Shown here: piece after piece, positions 10,801 through 23,140 of the stretch
Numbering within the stretch: position 1 is the first letter of the stretch
Layout of the letters: the number at the start of each line of letters is the position of its first letter
Position numbers and translations under genes: made by a program
Notes under the pieces: model-generated
Databases searched by the model: none
The model's input: only the letters and a program-made list of their open reading frames with translations
What the model was told of the DNA's origin: nothing
Source of the DNA: Bryoerythrophyllum caledonicum
Lineage: Eukaryota > Streptophyta > Bryopsida > Pottiales > Pottiaceae
Assembly: GCA_963971425.1 (NCBI GenBank)
Contig: OZ020515.1
Span: 9,378,291 to 9,442,290 of the forward strand
Direction of reading: 5' to 3'
Length of the DNA stretch: 64,000 nt

Positions 10801-11676
10801 TCCAAGAAACTGCATGCGATGTGACTGAGTGGCACATTGCAAGATTACCTAAGACCTCAGCAAAAGCATGTTTTGCCCAACAGGCAATTACGAAGAAAAA
10901 GTGTGTTGCGAAGATTGTCCAAGATGGTAAGAACACGGCGGCTCCAACATACACTGGAATGATGGACAATTACCAGAGGAACCGGATGGAGCATATGCAG
11001 TTCTTCTTCTGCAACGATGATATTGAAATATGCGTGAAGGGTACAAAGCGCAAGTGGGTGGTGTCAAGATCAGCTGTGCCACAGACTTGGCCAGTGAAGA
11101 TGGGCACTAATCTAACCATCTCTAAGATTCTTGCTTTGGAGAATGCACGATTTCATCTTCAGCCTCGTGCTGCAATATCGCCACGGAGATTATTCGAAGG
11201 TCAGCAAATTCCAGTCGATTTTTCCGGATATACTTCTCCGGAATTTCCTGATGATCATCCCAAGCGGAGATTTGGAATTGTTTTTTGTAGGAATGCAAAA
11301 GCACCATCATCGAAACAAGCCAATGCTTGTGCATCAGCCCTGTTGGTCACAGGCCGTCTTCGCCGGTTGACCATGATACCTATTCCAGCTCTTGGCTGCG
11401 TTGTTACGTTTGATTCCGGAACCCCTCCAAAAATTGAACAGTACTCTATCACTGTTGGACAGTTTCCCACTTGTTCATGTCCATTTTTTCAAGAGATGAT
11501 GAGGAAATCTCTAGGTAAGCGAGGTCAGTGGACAAATTGTAAGCACTTGTATTATATTTTTATTGTGATATGTGGATTAGACTCCGAAACTAATGTGTTT
11601 ATACAGCTCCAAGTCTCAGCTTTAACGAGATCAAGCATATTCTTGAGAGTGGTCTACTTAGGCATCTTATTCTTTA
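7890..11676 (+). pseudogene. Transposase-like gene with SWIM zinc finger, broken
   Basis: Coding-like plus-strand sequence runs across several frames. The first part (from 7890) has an acidic Ser/Asp linker (LLSDDSDDDS) and reads through an in-frame TGA at 8880-8882 to 9494. A frameshift near 9480 and a TAA at 9569-9571 precede the core (HVYDAQYCRVMTIAVYNMQ, then GFMADSAQANWNAI, then WLAFWHFRYRQWGGFMQL), which resembles an RNase H-fold MULE-type transposase. A clean GT-AG intron (10094-10220) joins FMQL to PLSEPELAEL in phase. The C-terminus has a SWIM-type zinc finger (PTCSCPFFQE... NCKHLYYIF, about 11460-11560). A one-base frameshift near 11607 then restores a plausible end (SLSFNEIKHILESGLL), stopping near 11676. 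Two stops and two frameshifts make it non-functional. The MULE assignment is by resemblance of motif layout and I am only moderately sure of it. Confidence 0.6.
10094..10220 (+). other. Intron of the SWIM transposase-like gene
   Basis: Donor GTATAT follows a TTG codon and the acceptor TTTTTGACAG precedes CCTCTCTCC. Removing 127 bases joins two phase-0 exons of the same protein, which supports a spliced ancestral gene. Confidence 0.65.
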
Positions 11677-12065
11677 AGGTTTCTTATGCCATTCGGCATC
11701 CTTGTACTGCAATCAATATTCAACGTGCAGTAAAAATGTAGTGAGACTAAAAGGGCCACTACAAAGTTTTATCTCTTCAGGGGTATAATATCTTGATTGT
11801 ACAAATTCCTATTTTGTTTTCTGGCAATTATGTTCATCTATTACTGATTATGTATAATGATTCATGTAGTTCAAGTTTTTTGACCCTAAACCTATTTTAA
11901 TGGGCGTATATTATTTTTTATTATGTAAAATTTACACGGTAATAGGGCTATTTATTTACTAAATATAAATAGAAATGGAAATTTTATAATAAAACTATAA
12001 TAAAATAATCATTTTTCCGAAAATGAGTACATTTTTTCTGCTCTCTGCTCACCGCTCACTGCTCT
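11677..12065. other. AT-rich spacer
   Basis: No gene seen. Holds the 3' flank of the SWIM gene and the presumed junction with the minus-strand LINE 3' end (near 12000-12066). No convincing poly(T) tract or target duplication could be fixed for the LINE here. Confidence 0.4.
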
Positions 12066-15000
12066 AGGCTTACAAAATAGCGTCGCTCAGTAAACTGGTC
12101 TTCCCGTAGAAGAGAATGACACCTTGTGTGCGTTCCCTTTTAAGAATGATAACCGGCATTCTCTCCAGCTCCCCGTGAATGGTGATGGTGTTAGGATTTC
12201 CAGTAATCGGTCTTCTGAGGAGGATCCGTGCTTGGGCGACGACTGTGAAAAGCCCTCCATGTTCTCTAAGAGACCAAGTCCCTTGTTTACCAATATCCCT
12301 TCTCCCATTAAAGGCATCTCTAGTGAACACACAAGTAGGCGTGTGGTCATTGCAAGTATCAAAATACCAAGCCACTCACTACTCTTTGCCGGCTGACTTC
12401 TAACCGTGACCCAATAGTTTTGGATGGGCCTGAGTCTGTCTTCAAGTCTCCTCCATCGTTCAAATTCCTCATCTTTTAAACCACACTGAGATGCTGCCTC
12501 CTCGAACTTGAGAATCCTATTCTCCTCCGAAGACCAAAGGTCCCTAGTGAACTCCAGTCTCTGCCGTACAAGTTGAGCAGCACGTTTTTTGGGGAACTCA
12601 AAACCCATCCTTAGCGCACCAGATTCAATCCTGAGCAGTGTACTCAACCATTCCTCTTTAGTTTTTGCAAGGGTGATGGTGACCTCACTCACCAGAGCTC
12701 TCCATGCCAGCTTAGTCTTGTTCCAGAGGCGAGATCCGTTGGGGCCTTGAAAGCCTCTTTTAAAACCCCACCACATACTCGGTGGCCATTTCGGGCCTCG
12801 TTCGGGTTGGCAATGTGATAAACGGAATCGAAGTAATGAATTGAAGTTTGAGTTGCTTGGCATGCAAGCAGCTATAATCCATTTGCACATAAGTGCAGTC
12901 ATAGCATCCTTAGGGTCCACCACGATAAGCCCGCCTTCCTCTCTCTTTTGGCAGATGACGTTCCATGCAACTCTAACTGTGGTGGAGTTGAGAGATTCTG
13001 CCCACATATAGTTCCCGATTTTTCTAGTGACTCATTAATTCCCGTAGAACTTCCTCCCCACAATGCCAGGTAGAACAAAGTTGTCGACACAAGAACGCTA
13101 TTGCCAATATTAATTCTAGCATTACTATTTGTTTTCACTGTTGACCAATACTCTAGTTTCCTGTTGATTTTGCCTTCAAGAAAACTATCATTATCCTCAC
13201 TGTTTAAATCAAGATAATGATAGTTTAAACCTGATGCAGTATGCATCACTGAAAGTCCCAAGAGTCTCCAGTGTACTCAGTATTATCTGTTCCTCTGCCG
13301 CTAGTGTTAAGGATGTGTCATTAGCATATTGAGTTAACACTTGAGTGTTTTCTGTTCCTGGGATGCTTATCCCTTTTATCCTTCCTCTCCCAACTTCCTT
13401 ATGTATGGAAGAGTTCAGGATTTCTCCTATTATCAGGAAGAGGTAGGGGGCGAGTGGGCATCCTTGCTTGACTCCTTGTTCGATGTTAAAAGCCTCCATT
13501 GTGCGTCCATTTACACTGACTCGGGCTTTGGCTCCTTCAAACAATAGAGAGATCATGTTTAGGAATTTTTTTGGAAATTCCATCCTAGTCAAGGCTTTAA
13601 AAAAGAAGTTAATGTCTACTTGGTCATAGGCTTTGGAGAAATCCAATTTCAGGAATATAAGGGATTGATTAGACACCTTGGCGTGGTGAATGGTTTCTTG
13701 TGTTAGGAAAATATTGTCTAGGATAAACCTCATAGGTAGGAAGGCTAATTGGTCTGGGCTAATTAGATCCATTAGTATGGGTTGGAGTCGTATCTAGAGG
13801 GCTTTGGCAAAAATCCTGTAGGAGACGTTCAAGAGAGTGATAGGGCGCTAGTTGTTTAAAGTGTCTCTCTCTCCTCCTTTATGAATTAAGGCTATAAGTC
13901 CTTTGACTACACCCCCTTGAAAGCTTCCTCTTGCTAGTGCTTCTTTCAGCATCTCATGGTACTCTTTCCCTATGTTAGGTCACATAAGTTTGTAGAATTC
14001 TGTGATAATTCCATCTGGTCCTGGAGACTTTCATTAGCAAGCTGTTCTATCGCATGGGTTAGTTCCGCAAGGGTGATATCCCCCTTTAGCATCTCTTTCA
14101 TGGTTGGAGAGAGTTTAGAGTTTGGTCCCCCAAGAGAGACTTCATGGGCCTCCAAGATCTCCACAAATTGTAACCTTCTAGAGTATAATTTTGAGTAGAA
14201 GTTAAAACACTCACTTTCTATATCTGCCTGCTCTGTATGGCGGACTCCATCCTCATTTACTAGTTCTATTATGCTCAAGTGTGCGGGTCTTTGCCTGTAC
14301 GTGCTGAAAAATTCCTTCGTAGGTTTGTCTCCCACCCTTTTCCACTTTGTCCTTCCTCGAATTTGTTGTCCTCCTAGTTTCCAATCCTCATACTAGTTGA
14401 CGGCTTCCCTAGCTTGTTTCTCTACTTCCTGGAAGCCTTGGTCATTTGGACTCTGGTGAAGGTTGTTTCTGGCTTTCTCTAGGTTCCCCCTTGCCTCCTC
14501 TTCATTTTCCCTCCGTGCTTTTGTTTTTTCTATGTAGAAAGATTTGTACCACTTGAGTACCTTTCTAATTTTGCCAAAGAATTTGAGCTGAGGAAGGCAA
14601 GCTTGCCATCTCTCCTTCAATTCTTCCTCAACTTCTTCATCCTTGAGGTAGAAGGCATTCACCTTATACTTGGATCCTCCGGGGGGCAAGTAGTCTAGTT
14701 CTACATGGAGGATAACTCGGAGGTGGTCAGAGTATCCACTATTCCCTAAAATTTCTTATCTCTTAATGTGGTCCTCTTTGTTACTGCATGGGACTAAAAA
14801 GGTGTAGAACCTATCCAATCTTTCAAGAACTCTTTTTTTTCCATTGCGTTGGTTGTCCCACGTGAATGTTACTAATTGGTTATGGTTAAAATAATCCTGA
14901 ACCCCAAAGAATGCTTTGAATAAATGGAAGCCATGTAATTCCCCTCCTGAAATTTGCCTCCCTAAGGCCGATGATTTGTCCCTTGGATTTTCTACAAAAT

Positions 15001-15882
15001 TCCAGTCTCCCCCTATGATCCACTTAAGGTTGGGGTTTAGAGTCGGGTTAAATTCTACTACGCCCTATACACTTGGCAAAAACGGAGAATTTGATCAAAA
15101 TTTGAAAAAAACATTTTTACATTTTGGTTGATTGGTGGTAGAAGTCAACTTGATTCTACATGTAGACCTAATTTTTTTGTTGTTTGATCCCTTGTACAAG
15201 GAATTTTTTAGAAATGCTGAATTTGAAAGGAAGGACATTGTGACACTAAAAGAACCTAATTTTGAGTTTACAGTTAATTCAACAACGAACTAATCAAACA
15301 AAAATTAGACCAACATGTAAAATCTTGTTGATTTAATCTTCCAATCACCAAAAGTGCAAAGAAAATTATTTTTTATTTTTAAAAGAACTCTTTGTTTTTA
15401 AGTGATTTTAGTGAATAAAACCAAGTATTGATTACAAATGGCAAATTGCCCTTGGACCCGAGGATCCATTAGTAATGTCAATCATTCCTCCATATTCAAT
15501 AATGTAATTTTCTACATTTATGTACCCTTAAAATAAATAAGTAGTATTTTTTTCCGATTTTTTGACACTGTGACACCAAAAATGGGGTAGCCTAGTAGAT
15601 TTGTACCCAGTCCTCATCACCTCTTGCCATAGCATTGACCTCTGTGGGGGGGGAGTGTGGTGCATACACATTAAGGATACCAAGGTCACCTCTAGAGGCT
15701 CCTCTCAAGACCACCCATTGAGCCATTTTGCCAATAGATGAGCCTACATCCACTACTAGGTGTTTGATTTTAGAGGAGACCATAATGCTTAGTCCCCCAC
15801 ATCCTGCTAATGCTTGGTTAGCTTCCACAGCCTCACAATTGAACGCCTTTGACTGCCTCCATACTCTAGAAGCTAGAGTGTC
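12066..15882 (-). pseudogene. LINE ORF2, 3' part (endonuclease remainder, RT, C-terminal domain)
   Basis: Read on the minus strand from 15882 downward: the middle of the APE endonuclease (CGGLSIMVSSKIKHLVVDVG, LGILNVYAPHSPPTEVN), an unrelated insertion (15063-15590), the endonuclease end (KWIIGGDWNFVENP, VTFTWDNQRNGKKRVLERLD, GYSDHLRV), a charged linker (14393-14689), the RT start (13970-14335), the RT core (13209-13772: LIFLKLDFSKAYDQVDINFF, QGVKQGCPLAPYLFLIIGEI, QYANDTSL) and a C-terminal domain (to about 12070: FTRDAFNGRRDIGKQGTW). The catalytic YADD box reads YAND (AAT at 13320-13322). At least four frameshifts or stops are present. APE plus RT without a visible RNase H domain fits a plant L1-like LINE. 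The upstream part of the same element lies at 56473-57868. Confidence 0.85.
15063..15590. mobile_element. ~0.5-kb AT-rich insertion inside the LINE endonuclease
   Basis: LINE coding sequence stops at about 15590 (VQIY, minus strand) and resumes at about 15062 (NPNLKWIIGGDW). The intervening DNA is AT-rich and non-coding. Its ends are loosely inverted (CTACGCCCTATACAC on the left; CTACCCCATTTTTGGTG read inward from the right), and a short TAG/CTA is shared by both flanks. This looks like a small non-autonomous DNA transposon, but the exact ends and target duplication are uncertain. Confidence 0.5.
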
Positions 15883-15912
15883 CACTATAAGAAACCCGTG
15901 TTTTTTGTGACA
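15880..15912 (+). repeat. Outer CACTA left terminal inverted repeat with target copy GTC
   Basis: GTC at 15880-15882 is followed by CACTATAAGAAACCCGTG and a T-rich GTGAC segment. It is the inverse of the right end at 56440-56472. Confidence 0.92.
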
Positions 15913-16163
15913 GGGCAACTAACGTGCAATTATGTTTTGTGCAGCATCCAGCACGTCAACGTTGACGTCCAAAAAAATCCGTTATAATTGACATGCGAAA
16001 AACATGCCAAAATCTCAAAAAACAGGCCCACGTTTTTGAAAAACGTCACAAAAACTTGGGGTTTGAAGGTGTTAAAAATCTGCCATGTCGCTGCCACGCC
16101 GCGTCCATGTCATTGCCACGAGGGCGGGCAGTGCTACGTGTGAAATTTTTCCCCCGACCCCTT

Positions 16164-16262
16164 GCTGACGTGTCCTATGACGTGGTCCCGCCAAATTTCT
16201 GACGTGGCGATGACGTGGCGGCGCCAAAATCCGACGTGGCCCTACGAATTGCTGACGTGGCA
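16164..16262. repeat. Subterminal TGACGTGG cluster
   Basis: Six copies of (C/A)TGACGTG(G/T) or CGACGTGG in about 100 bp near the left end of the outer CACTA. Subterminal repeats of this kind are the usual binding sites of TnpA-type proteins in En/Spm elements. Weaker GACGTGG/GACGTC motifs recur near the other three CACTA ends in the window. Confidence 0.6.
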
Positions 16263-17523
16263 TGTCCAGTCAACATAATTTCACCACACTTACCACTCAC
16301 GCTTATGTTTATCTTGACATCACATTTGACGTCCTTGTGTCTCACATAACACTTGCTACAACGCTACAGTGTTTTTTGCGACGTCCATGCGAACAATGTT
16401 GTTTTTCTGCTCACTTTTTTTATGGCCACTGTCGCCATGGTTTTGGACATCTTCCAAAACATTGCAACGTCTGATCAGCCGTTACTCATGCCTATCTCCA
16501 TGTTTATTTTGACATCAAATTTGACACCAGTGTCTTTTTCCATGTCCATGCTTGCATCTAGTATAACTGGGGTGACTTGATGGTGTGTTATACAGAGACG
16601 TCGCCATGATACTTTGGACGTGGACAAAAACGCTTATTGCCCAAAGAGATGTTATCTAAAACATTTGATTGAGTGTGCGATATGTCAATGAAGACGTTGT
16701 GGACGACATCGTCTTAGACAAACACTTGGATCAACAAACATGGTAGCCAACATATGCGGATGTTATCTCCAATGTTTTTAGTTTCACCACATCGAACTAG
16801 CTATGTTTACGCAGACATCTTGCACAACAGCGGCTATGATTATTATGTCTTGGTTGGTGATTAGCTGGATGTCATTTCTGTTTTAGAGGGCATCATACAC
16901 TGACAATCCCTTGTTTCACTGATCATGTCTATCCTATTGTGCAAACAACCATCTCAATGCCTTGGTGAATATCATAACGCTTCATGCATTCATAAAATGA
17001 TATACTGTCAACCTCAGTCATATATGCATTGTTTGTACGGTCTACAATGCTGCAAGAAATGCAAGAAGTCTATGCTAATGTCTATGGCAAATACGTACGT
17101 GCTCCTTTGAGTCCGTCAAATCCATCGGGTACATCGGGATTCTGCACATGGGTAATACCCCAAAGATGTAGATTAATAATCAAGCTGAAACACGTTACTC
17201 CCAATTAGCCTAATAACATATCAGATGTTACAATCAAGGAGCCTGCCAATTCACTTGACCATCCTTTTCTCACTATACTTCACTAATTCCCATTGGATAT
17301 GTTCATGATCAACATTTTCATGTCATCTCAGACGTTGCTAACAACACGTTCTCGTCACTGCAAACTTTAGGCACAACGCCATTCACAACAGCAATGAAAG
17401 ACAATGTGTACCTATATGCAGCCTAGTGTGGTCGACTCGATTCGAAATTTGACAGGACATTGAGAGAGGTCGAGCCAAGTAACAGGTTGATGAACTCACC
17501 AAATCGAGTCGAGAAATTGGACT
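16263..17523. other. Outer CACTA left subterminal region, non-coding
   Basis: ACGTC/GACGT-containing sequence between the terminal repeats and the end of the TnpA-type gene. No gene is supported. Scattered GACGT(C/T) motifs continue as in the subterminal cluster. Confidence 0.5.
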
Positions 17524-20500
17524 TCATTTCCTCCTTCCCGTGTCCGCCCTTACTGGTGTTGCTACCTGCAATAGTGCAATCTTCATGTTATGATGTGTTG
17601 AATGTTGCCGGACCGTGAATATGGCTTGGTTGCTCATCCCCACTATGATACCCAAACATGGGCCTTGCTCCACTATTCACATGTATGGGGTTTAGAAGAA
17701 GAAGCTAGTCACTTAGCATTCACCTATTCACTTAGCATTTACATAAAACTTGCATTATGTTGTGCAAAATTCTAACCTTTCCGGTGGCCTTCGCAGGTTT
17801 GGATAGACCTGCCACTTTTGTTGGCTTGGGTGTTTGCACGGGCTTCGAAACGCGCCTAGCCCGTACCATTGATGCGCCCTGTGTTTCTTCCCCCTGCGCA
17901 CCGTTTTCAGCACTAGCAATGCAACTTGCAAACACATTCACTTATAGACAATGCGATTCACCATGCATGCAGTACATGAACCACTCTCTTCAAATGCCAC
18001 TATGCAATCTTCATGTGTAACGACTAGGAGAGGGTTGTGACTGTCAGCGGCAATGTCCAAAAAAATGACAACATGTTTAATGTGATGTCCTATTCAGCGT
18101 TTGTAACAACATTCACATTTATAAACAACGTCATTGCAAGCGTTACATATAACAACGCTACAAGTAGTTGTCTCCCATATCACTGTGTTCACGCATTTGC
18201 ACAGTTTACCTGCTCGGGCTTCTCGGGGTCAACGACCTTGGGCGTTTCCTTGGTCACGTTGGTGGCTGTTGCACGCACCTTTTGAACTGCCACCTTTGTG
18301 CCCTTCTCAAGAGCCGGAGTTTCACCTGCGCCAGGTCGGGTTGCTGGAGATTCTGGCCCCTTCTCCTCGCCTGCTCCTCCAAGCACGTCCTCTGAGACAC
18401 CTCCCTCAAGCACCTCCTCCAAGCCACCTCCCTGAAGCACCTCCTCCGAGCCACCTCCCTCAAGCACCTCCTCCGAGCCACCTCCCTGAAGCACCTCCTC
18501 CTCGCGGACCTGCTCTGAGTCTTCTTCATTGTTGGAGTCCACCGCATCACCCTCCTCTACCACTTCGGTTGTGCCACGGATGGGTGATGGCATCGTCTGT
18601 GGAGTTGTGGTGAGGGCCATGTCCTCATGCGGAGCATGCACATCGTTGTTGTCCTCCTTTGCGGCCACCGCAGGTGCCTCATCCTCAAGTGGTATCGGTC
18701 CTCCTTTAGCAAGGAGCAACTTCAGCATGGACTCGAGCCGGCGATGCGATTCATCCATCTTCTTGTCCAAGCTTGCAACGCTCCGCTCCATGTCGTCCAT
18801 CCTCGAGCCCAATTCTTCGACCTCTTTGGCACGATCTGCCGGGCTGCGTTGTTTCTCCTCTTGCTGCCGCATATACTCTCGTGCAACTTCCTCACTAAGC
18901 TCCGATTCGTATGCTTCACGTTTGAGCTGGAGCGTCTGTCACAGGCACGTGTGTTAAGAATAACATCAAACTTGACATCCTGACGTTATGTTTGACGTCA
19001 TTTTAACATGTATGTCACCTAAAAGTACTAGTGTAGTGTATGACGTTCTTTTTAACATGTATGTCAATCTCAGTGTCAACTGTGATGCCAGAAAGAAATC
19101 ATAAAACATACAATGACAATATGCGTGGAAAACAGTAGATGGATCTCACCAACTTGATGAGTGCCGCCTTCTCAATTGCCTTCATTTGGGCTGCCTTAGA
19201 CCCCTTGCCCTTGGAAATTGCTCTCATGTGCTCAGACTTCTTCTTTGATTCCTCTGTTTTGCGTAGAGTCACGAGGTGGTTCCATTGGGCATCCTTGACT
19301 TCAGCAGGTTTGGGGGCCCCCGCATCGATCAGGTTGTTCAATCTCCAACGCGCCGTGATCAATACCTTGGTGATAATGGGGCCAAACCATTTTTCATTGA
19401 TCTTCTTCTTACTACCCCGGCACTCCCAATCTGCAAGCATTGATGCAACACTATTAGAAACATTGCTTCATTACAACAATGGCCTTAACTCTTGAAATGC
19501 ACATCAGTAAGAAGGGCCACCTTGGGAGACATTCAAGAACTTCTGCATAAACTTAACTTTTGAAATAAAAAATGACACTTAAATTTTAATTTGTGAAGGC
19601 AAAGCAAATCAGGTAATCACTTCTTATCCATGCTCAGTTTCATTCAAAAAGTAGGACGTTGATTATTGGATTTGTTTCATTTGCAACTCTGTTTTCTTAA
19701 ACGTCAGTGAGTATGTTCAGGCAAGCACACCTTGCTTTCTTTCGACCATACCTGCTGTTTTCGTGGACGTTCTGAAAAATGTGTCCATGTCACGAATGAC
19801 GTTCTACAAAACGTGTCTATGATGGGGATGACGTTTCTAAAAAACGTGTCTAGACAAAAAATTGAAGGTGAGAAAAAAAAAAGCCATACCTGCATAGAGA
19901 CGCTTGAAAAATCGTGCCTTGTCGTTCGGCGGCTGCGCTTCCCAGCTGGCGGTCACTTCCAAGTCCTTTGCAAACAACTTCACGTCATCTTCCAAACAAT
20001 TCTTCATTCTCCCGTATGGAAAGCCATGCGCATCCACGGACACTGGTTTCTTCATTGCATCGTCCCCCACTTGCTGAAACCTGTTTGCACCCTCTTCTTC
20101 TTCGGAGCTATCATCATCTGACAGCGTTTCATATCCACCACGGCTGTACTCATACCACAAAATCAAACAATGAAAATCATACCACCAAATCAATACAAAC
20201 AATGCAAACCAAGGAGGACAATTCAAACAATGCAAAATGAGCTATCAATTGACATTAAGATGGTTTGCACATCTGAATGAAATAATATTCATAAGAAGAA
20301 GCAGATGTAAAATTCAGTGTGGAGTTTTTGACTCAATACACCTATTAACTTGAAAGTTCTTAAATATTCCTTGAGAGAATGTCTAATCTCGATACAACAG
20401 TGGCCTTAACTCTTGAAATGCACATCAGTAATAAGGGCCACCTTGGGAGACATTCAAGAACTTCTACATAAACTTAACTTTTGAAATCAGAAATGACACT

Positions 20501-22632
20501 TAAATTTTTATTTGTGAAGACAAAGAAAATCACGTAATCACTTCTTATCCATGCTCAGTTTCATTCAAAAAGTAGGACGTGAATTATTGGATTTGTTTCA
20601 TTTGCAACTCTGTTTTCTTAAATGTCAGTGAGTATGTTCCTATATAGTACACCTTGCTTTCTTTCGACCATACCTGCTGTTGTCGTGGACGTTCAAAACA
20701 ACGTGTCCATGTCGCAAATGAAGTTCTAAAGAACGTGAGATATGACAAGACCAGAAAGAAAAAAACACTTCTCATGATTTATGAAACTTACTTTCCTGTG
20801 AACTGTACCGGGCAAGGGCATGGGACAACAGCATGGCTCCTTGGTAGCAACTACATCGGTCTGCATAACAAAATCCTGCCGAAGTTTTTCGCATGTATTG
20901 AGCATACCGGGTGTTTCTAGAACAAACTTTCGACCATACCTGCTGTTTTCGTGGACGTTCTGAAAAATGTTGTGACTAGAAAGAGAGCTGGATCTCGAAA
21001 GCGCCCTCTAGGTCATCACTTATCCCCTTCAATGCATATTTTTCAGTGTAAACGCATGACTTAAATTAGTGTAATTTGATAACCTTGTGCATTTACGACC
21101 AGTACATTGGCTGTTTCTGGAACGAACTTTCGACCATGCCTGCTGTTTTCGTGGACGTTCTGAAAAATGTGTCCATGTCGCGAATGACGTCCTACAAAAC
21201 GTGTCTATGACGGAGCTGACGTTCTAAAAACGTGTCTAGACAAAAAAATTGAAAAGCATGGGTTCATTGAAGAAGATACAAACGTACCGGACTGCCTCCT
21301 TCTTCCACTTCAGTGGCCGCTGAGAAGGCAACCCCTTGTGCTTCTTCTGTGGCGGTGCTTTGGCTTTCGAGGTGCTGCCCCCCCGCGGATCTTCGCTATT
21401 CTTGCAACGTCGCTCCTGGAGCACCTCGACCTCCTCCTCCGCGCTGGCTTCTTCTTGGTCATCGCTGCTCACATGCTCCCACTCTGCAAGCAATAGTGGC
21501 GACGGTTGTCGCTTCTTGTTGCTGGTGTTCTTCTTGTTGCTGGTGTTCCTCGTCATCCTCGCGCGTACAGGAGGCCAGCTCGCAAATTCTTCACCTCTCT
21601 CCTGCACCGATCACCCACAACAAACACAAACTGATCAGAGGTTTGATCCGGGCCCGACTACACACCCTCCTTTAAGCAGCATCACACAAGTAGAACCCTG
21701 ATCACGAGCCAAAGGTTAGAAGCGACATCACGAGCCGAAAGTCACAAGCGACATCACGAGACGAACCACCGATCATAGAACTGCCGCACTCTCGAAACCC
21801 TGCAACACAAGCAACCACGATACACAAGCAGCCAAGCAGCAGAAACAAGCATCTAATACTTGTCGCATACAGGCCAGGGTCGCATGCAATCTCGTGACAG
21901 TCATGCGCCGCCAAAAAAAGGGACCCTGTTTCGACAAACATCAAGCATCTCCGGAAGCATGAGCACCGGGTTCAAAAGCTAAGAAACCACCGCACTACGG
22001 ATGAGGTTTGGAAGGTACGGCACCTTCTGGACGTCGCAAAACACACACAATTCACGAAATTCGCAGCCTGAGAGATGCGCAGCAGAGAGGTGTCACGAAA
22101 AACGAGAAGGCGGCCGAGTGGTGCACGAAGCAATAAAGACAGCGCATCGCGTGGGGTTGCGTGTATCCTATGACTGTGCCGTGACCTATGGCCATGCGAT
22201 GCGAGCCCTAGCGAGCCCTGGCCACCAAATTTCAAGCCTTGCGCAGAGAATTTGCTGCAGCAATCGTGCTCTTGCATGGACTAGAATGGAACAATTCAGA
22301 AACGAAAGAGAGATTAGAGCTCAAAGAGAAGATTAGACCTTCGCGGGAGGTTGGATTTCGGGAGCTGCTACTGCCGCCGCTTCGGGAGGAAGCAAACTTG
22401 CGGCATCTGGTTTCTGAACGCGACTGCTCCGCCGTACCTCCCTTTGCGCCGTGCTCTCCGACGTATGCTTCATCCTTGCCATATGCGCACTGGCAGCCAC
22501 TTGCTTCACAAAATTGTTGAAAATCTTTACTGCTGCGTCTGTGACTCCAAGGTCGCGCGGCTGAGCTTGTGGTACACTCTCACTCACAGCTAAAACCCTA
22601 GCGTGGTTCTCGAATCGTGCATTTACTTCCAT
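17524..22632 (-). CDS. TnpA/Ptta-type CACTA accessory protein, seven exons, intact
   Basis: Seven minus-strand exons join with matching phases: 22632-22339, 21601-21288, 20143-19890, 19430-19150, 18935-18210, 17893-17777, 17565-17524. All introns are GT-AG. The product is 675 residues with no stop or frameshift. Exon 2 carries basic clusters that may act as nuclear localisation signals. Exons 3-4 (about residues 203-381) match the plant Ptta/En/Spm Transposase_24 pattern (FAKDLEV, DWECRGSKKKINEKWFGPII, WNHLVTLRKTEESKKKSEHM, KGKGSKAAQM). Exon 5 opens with a coiled coil (VEELGSRMDDMERSVASLDK) and then a Gly/Glu repeat (SEEVLEGGG). By analogy to En/Spm TnpA it would bind subterminal repeats and help transposition or regulate the promoter. 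The start is the first Met of the long exon 1; the last exon is short (VATPVRADTGRRK) and less certain. It is divergent to TNP2, with 3.2 kb between the two starts. Confidence 0.78.
19478..21250. repeat. Duplicated intron segments in the TnpA-type gene
   Basis: A ~320-bp stretch at 19478-19800 (landmarks CTTAACTCTTGAAATGCAC, AAAGTAGGACGT) recurs at about 20399-20720 in the next intron. A unit starting GACCATACCTGCTG followed by GTGGACGTTCTGAAAA occurs four times (19744, 20666, 20932, 21132; the later copies vary). Copies lie only in the introns between exons 2-3 and 3-4. Confidence 0.75.
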
Positions 22633-23040
22633 TTCCCTCTTTAATGAATCACAGTCACTTAGGGTTTCAGAGAACCACTCTCATAACCTGAGGTGGGGTA
22701 GGCTTCGCAAGTCACTGTATAGCACTTCATGTATCCACCTATGGACTATAGTAGACTCGTGGAATATTCAGACGCACAATTCCATCATGCATGTTGTCCA
22801 GGACGTCATATGGGACATCTGTGGAAACATTATAGCGTTGTGGCTAAGGCATGTATGTTACGGACGATGTAACGTTTGACGTTCGTGACATGCTATTGGG
22901 AACAAATTAGATAACTGTGAGGCTGGTCTAGTGTCGTGGTTTGCAAAAATGTTCTGGCATGTTTTTTTTGTGGTACTAACATAATTATGTTATATACTAA
23001 TGTTCCATTTATATGAATTTGATAATCCATGATTCATGGC

Positions 23041-23140
23041 TGAAAAATGGGACTTCCAAGAACCAAAAATGGGATATAGATCATAGAAAATGAAAAATGG
23101 GACTTCCAAAAACCAAAAATGGGATATAGATCATAGAAAA
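23041..23140 (+). repeat. 50-bp tandem duplication
   Basis: Two near-identical 50-bp units start at 23041 and 23091 (TGAAAAATGGGACTTCCAA), differing at very few positions. Confidence 0.85.

Noticed and set aside
18134-18957. Plus-strand Pro/Leu/Ser-rich frames
   Set aside because: Antisense to exon 5 of the TnpA-type gene, whose Gly/Glu repeat creates open antisense frames.
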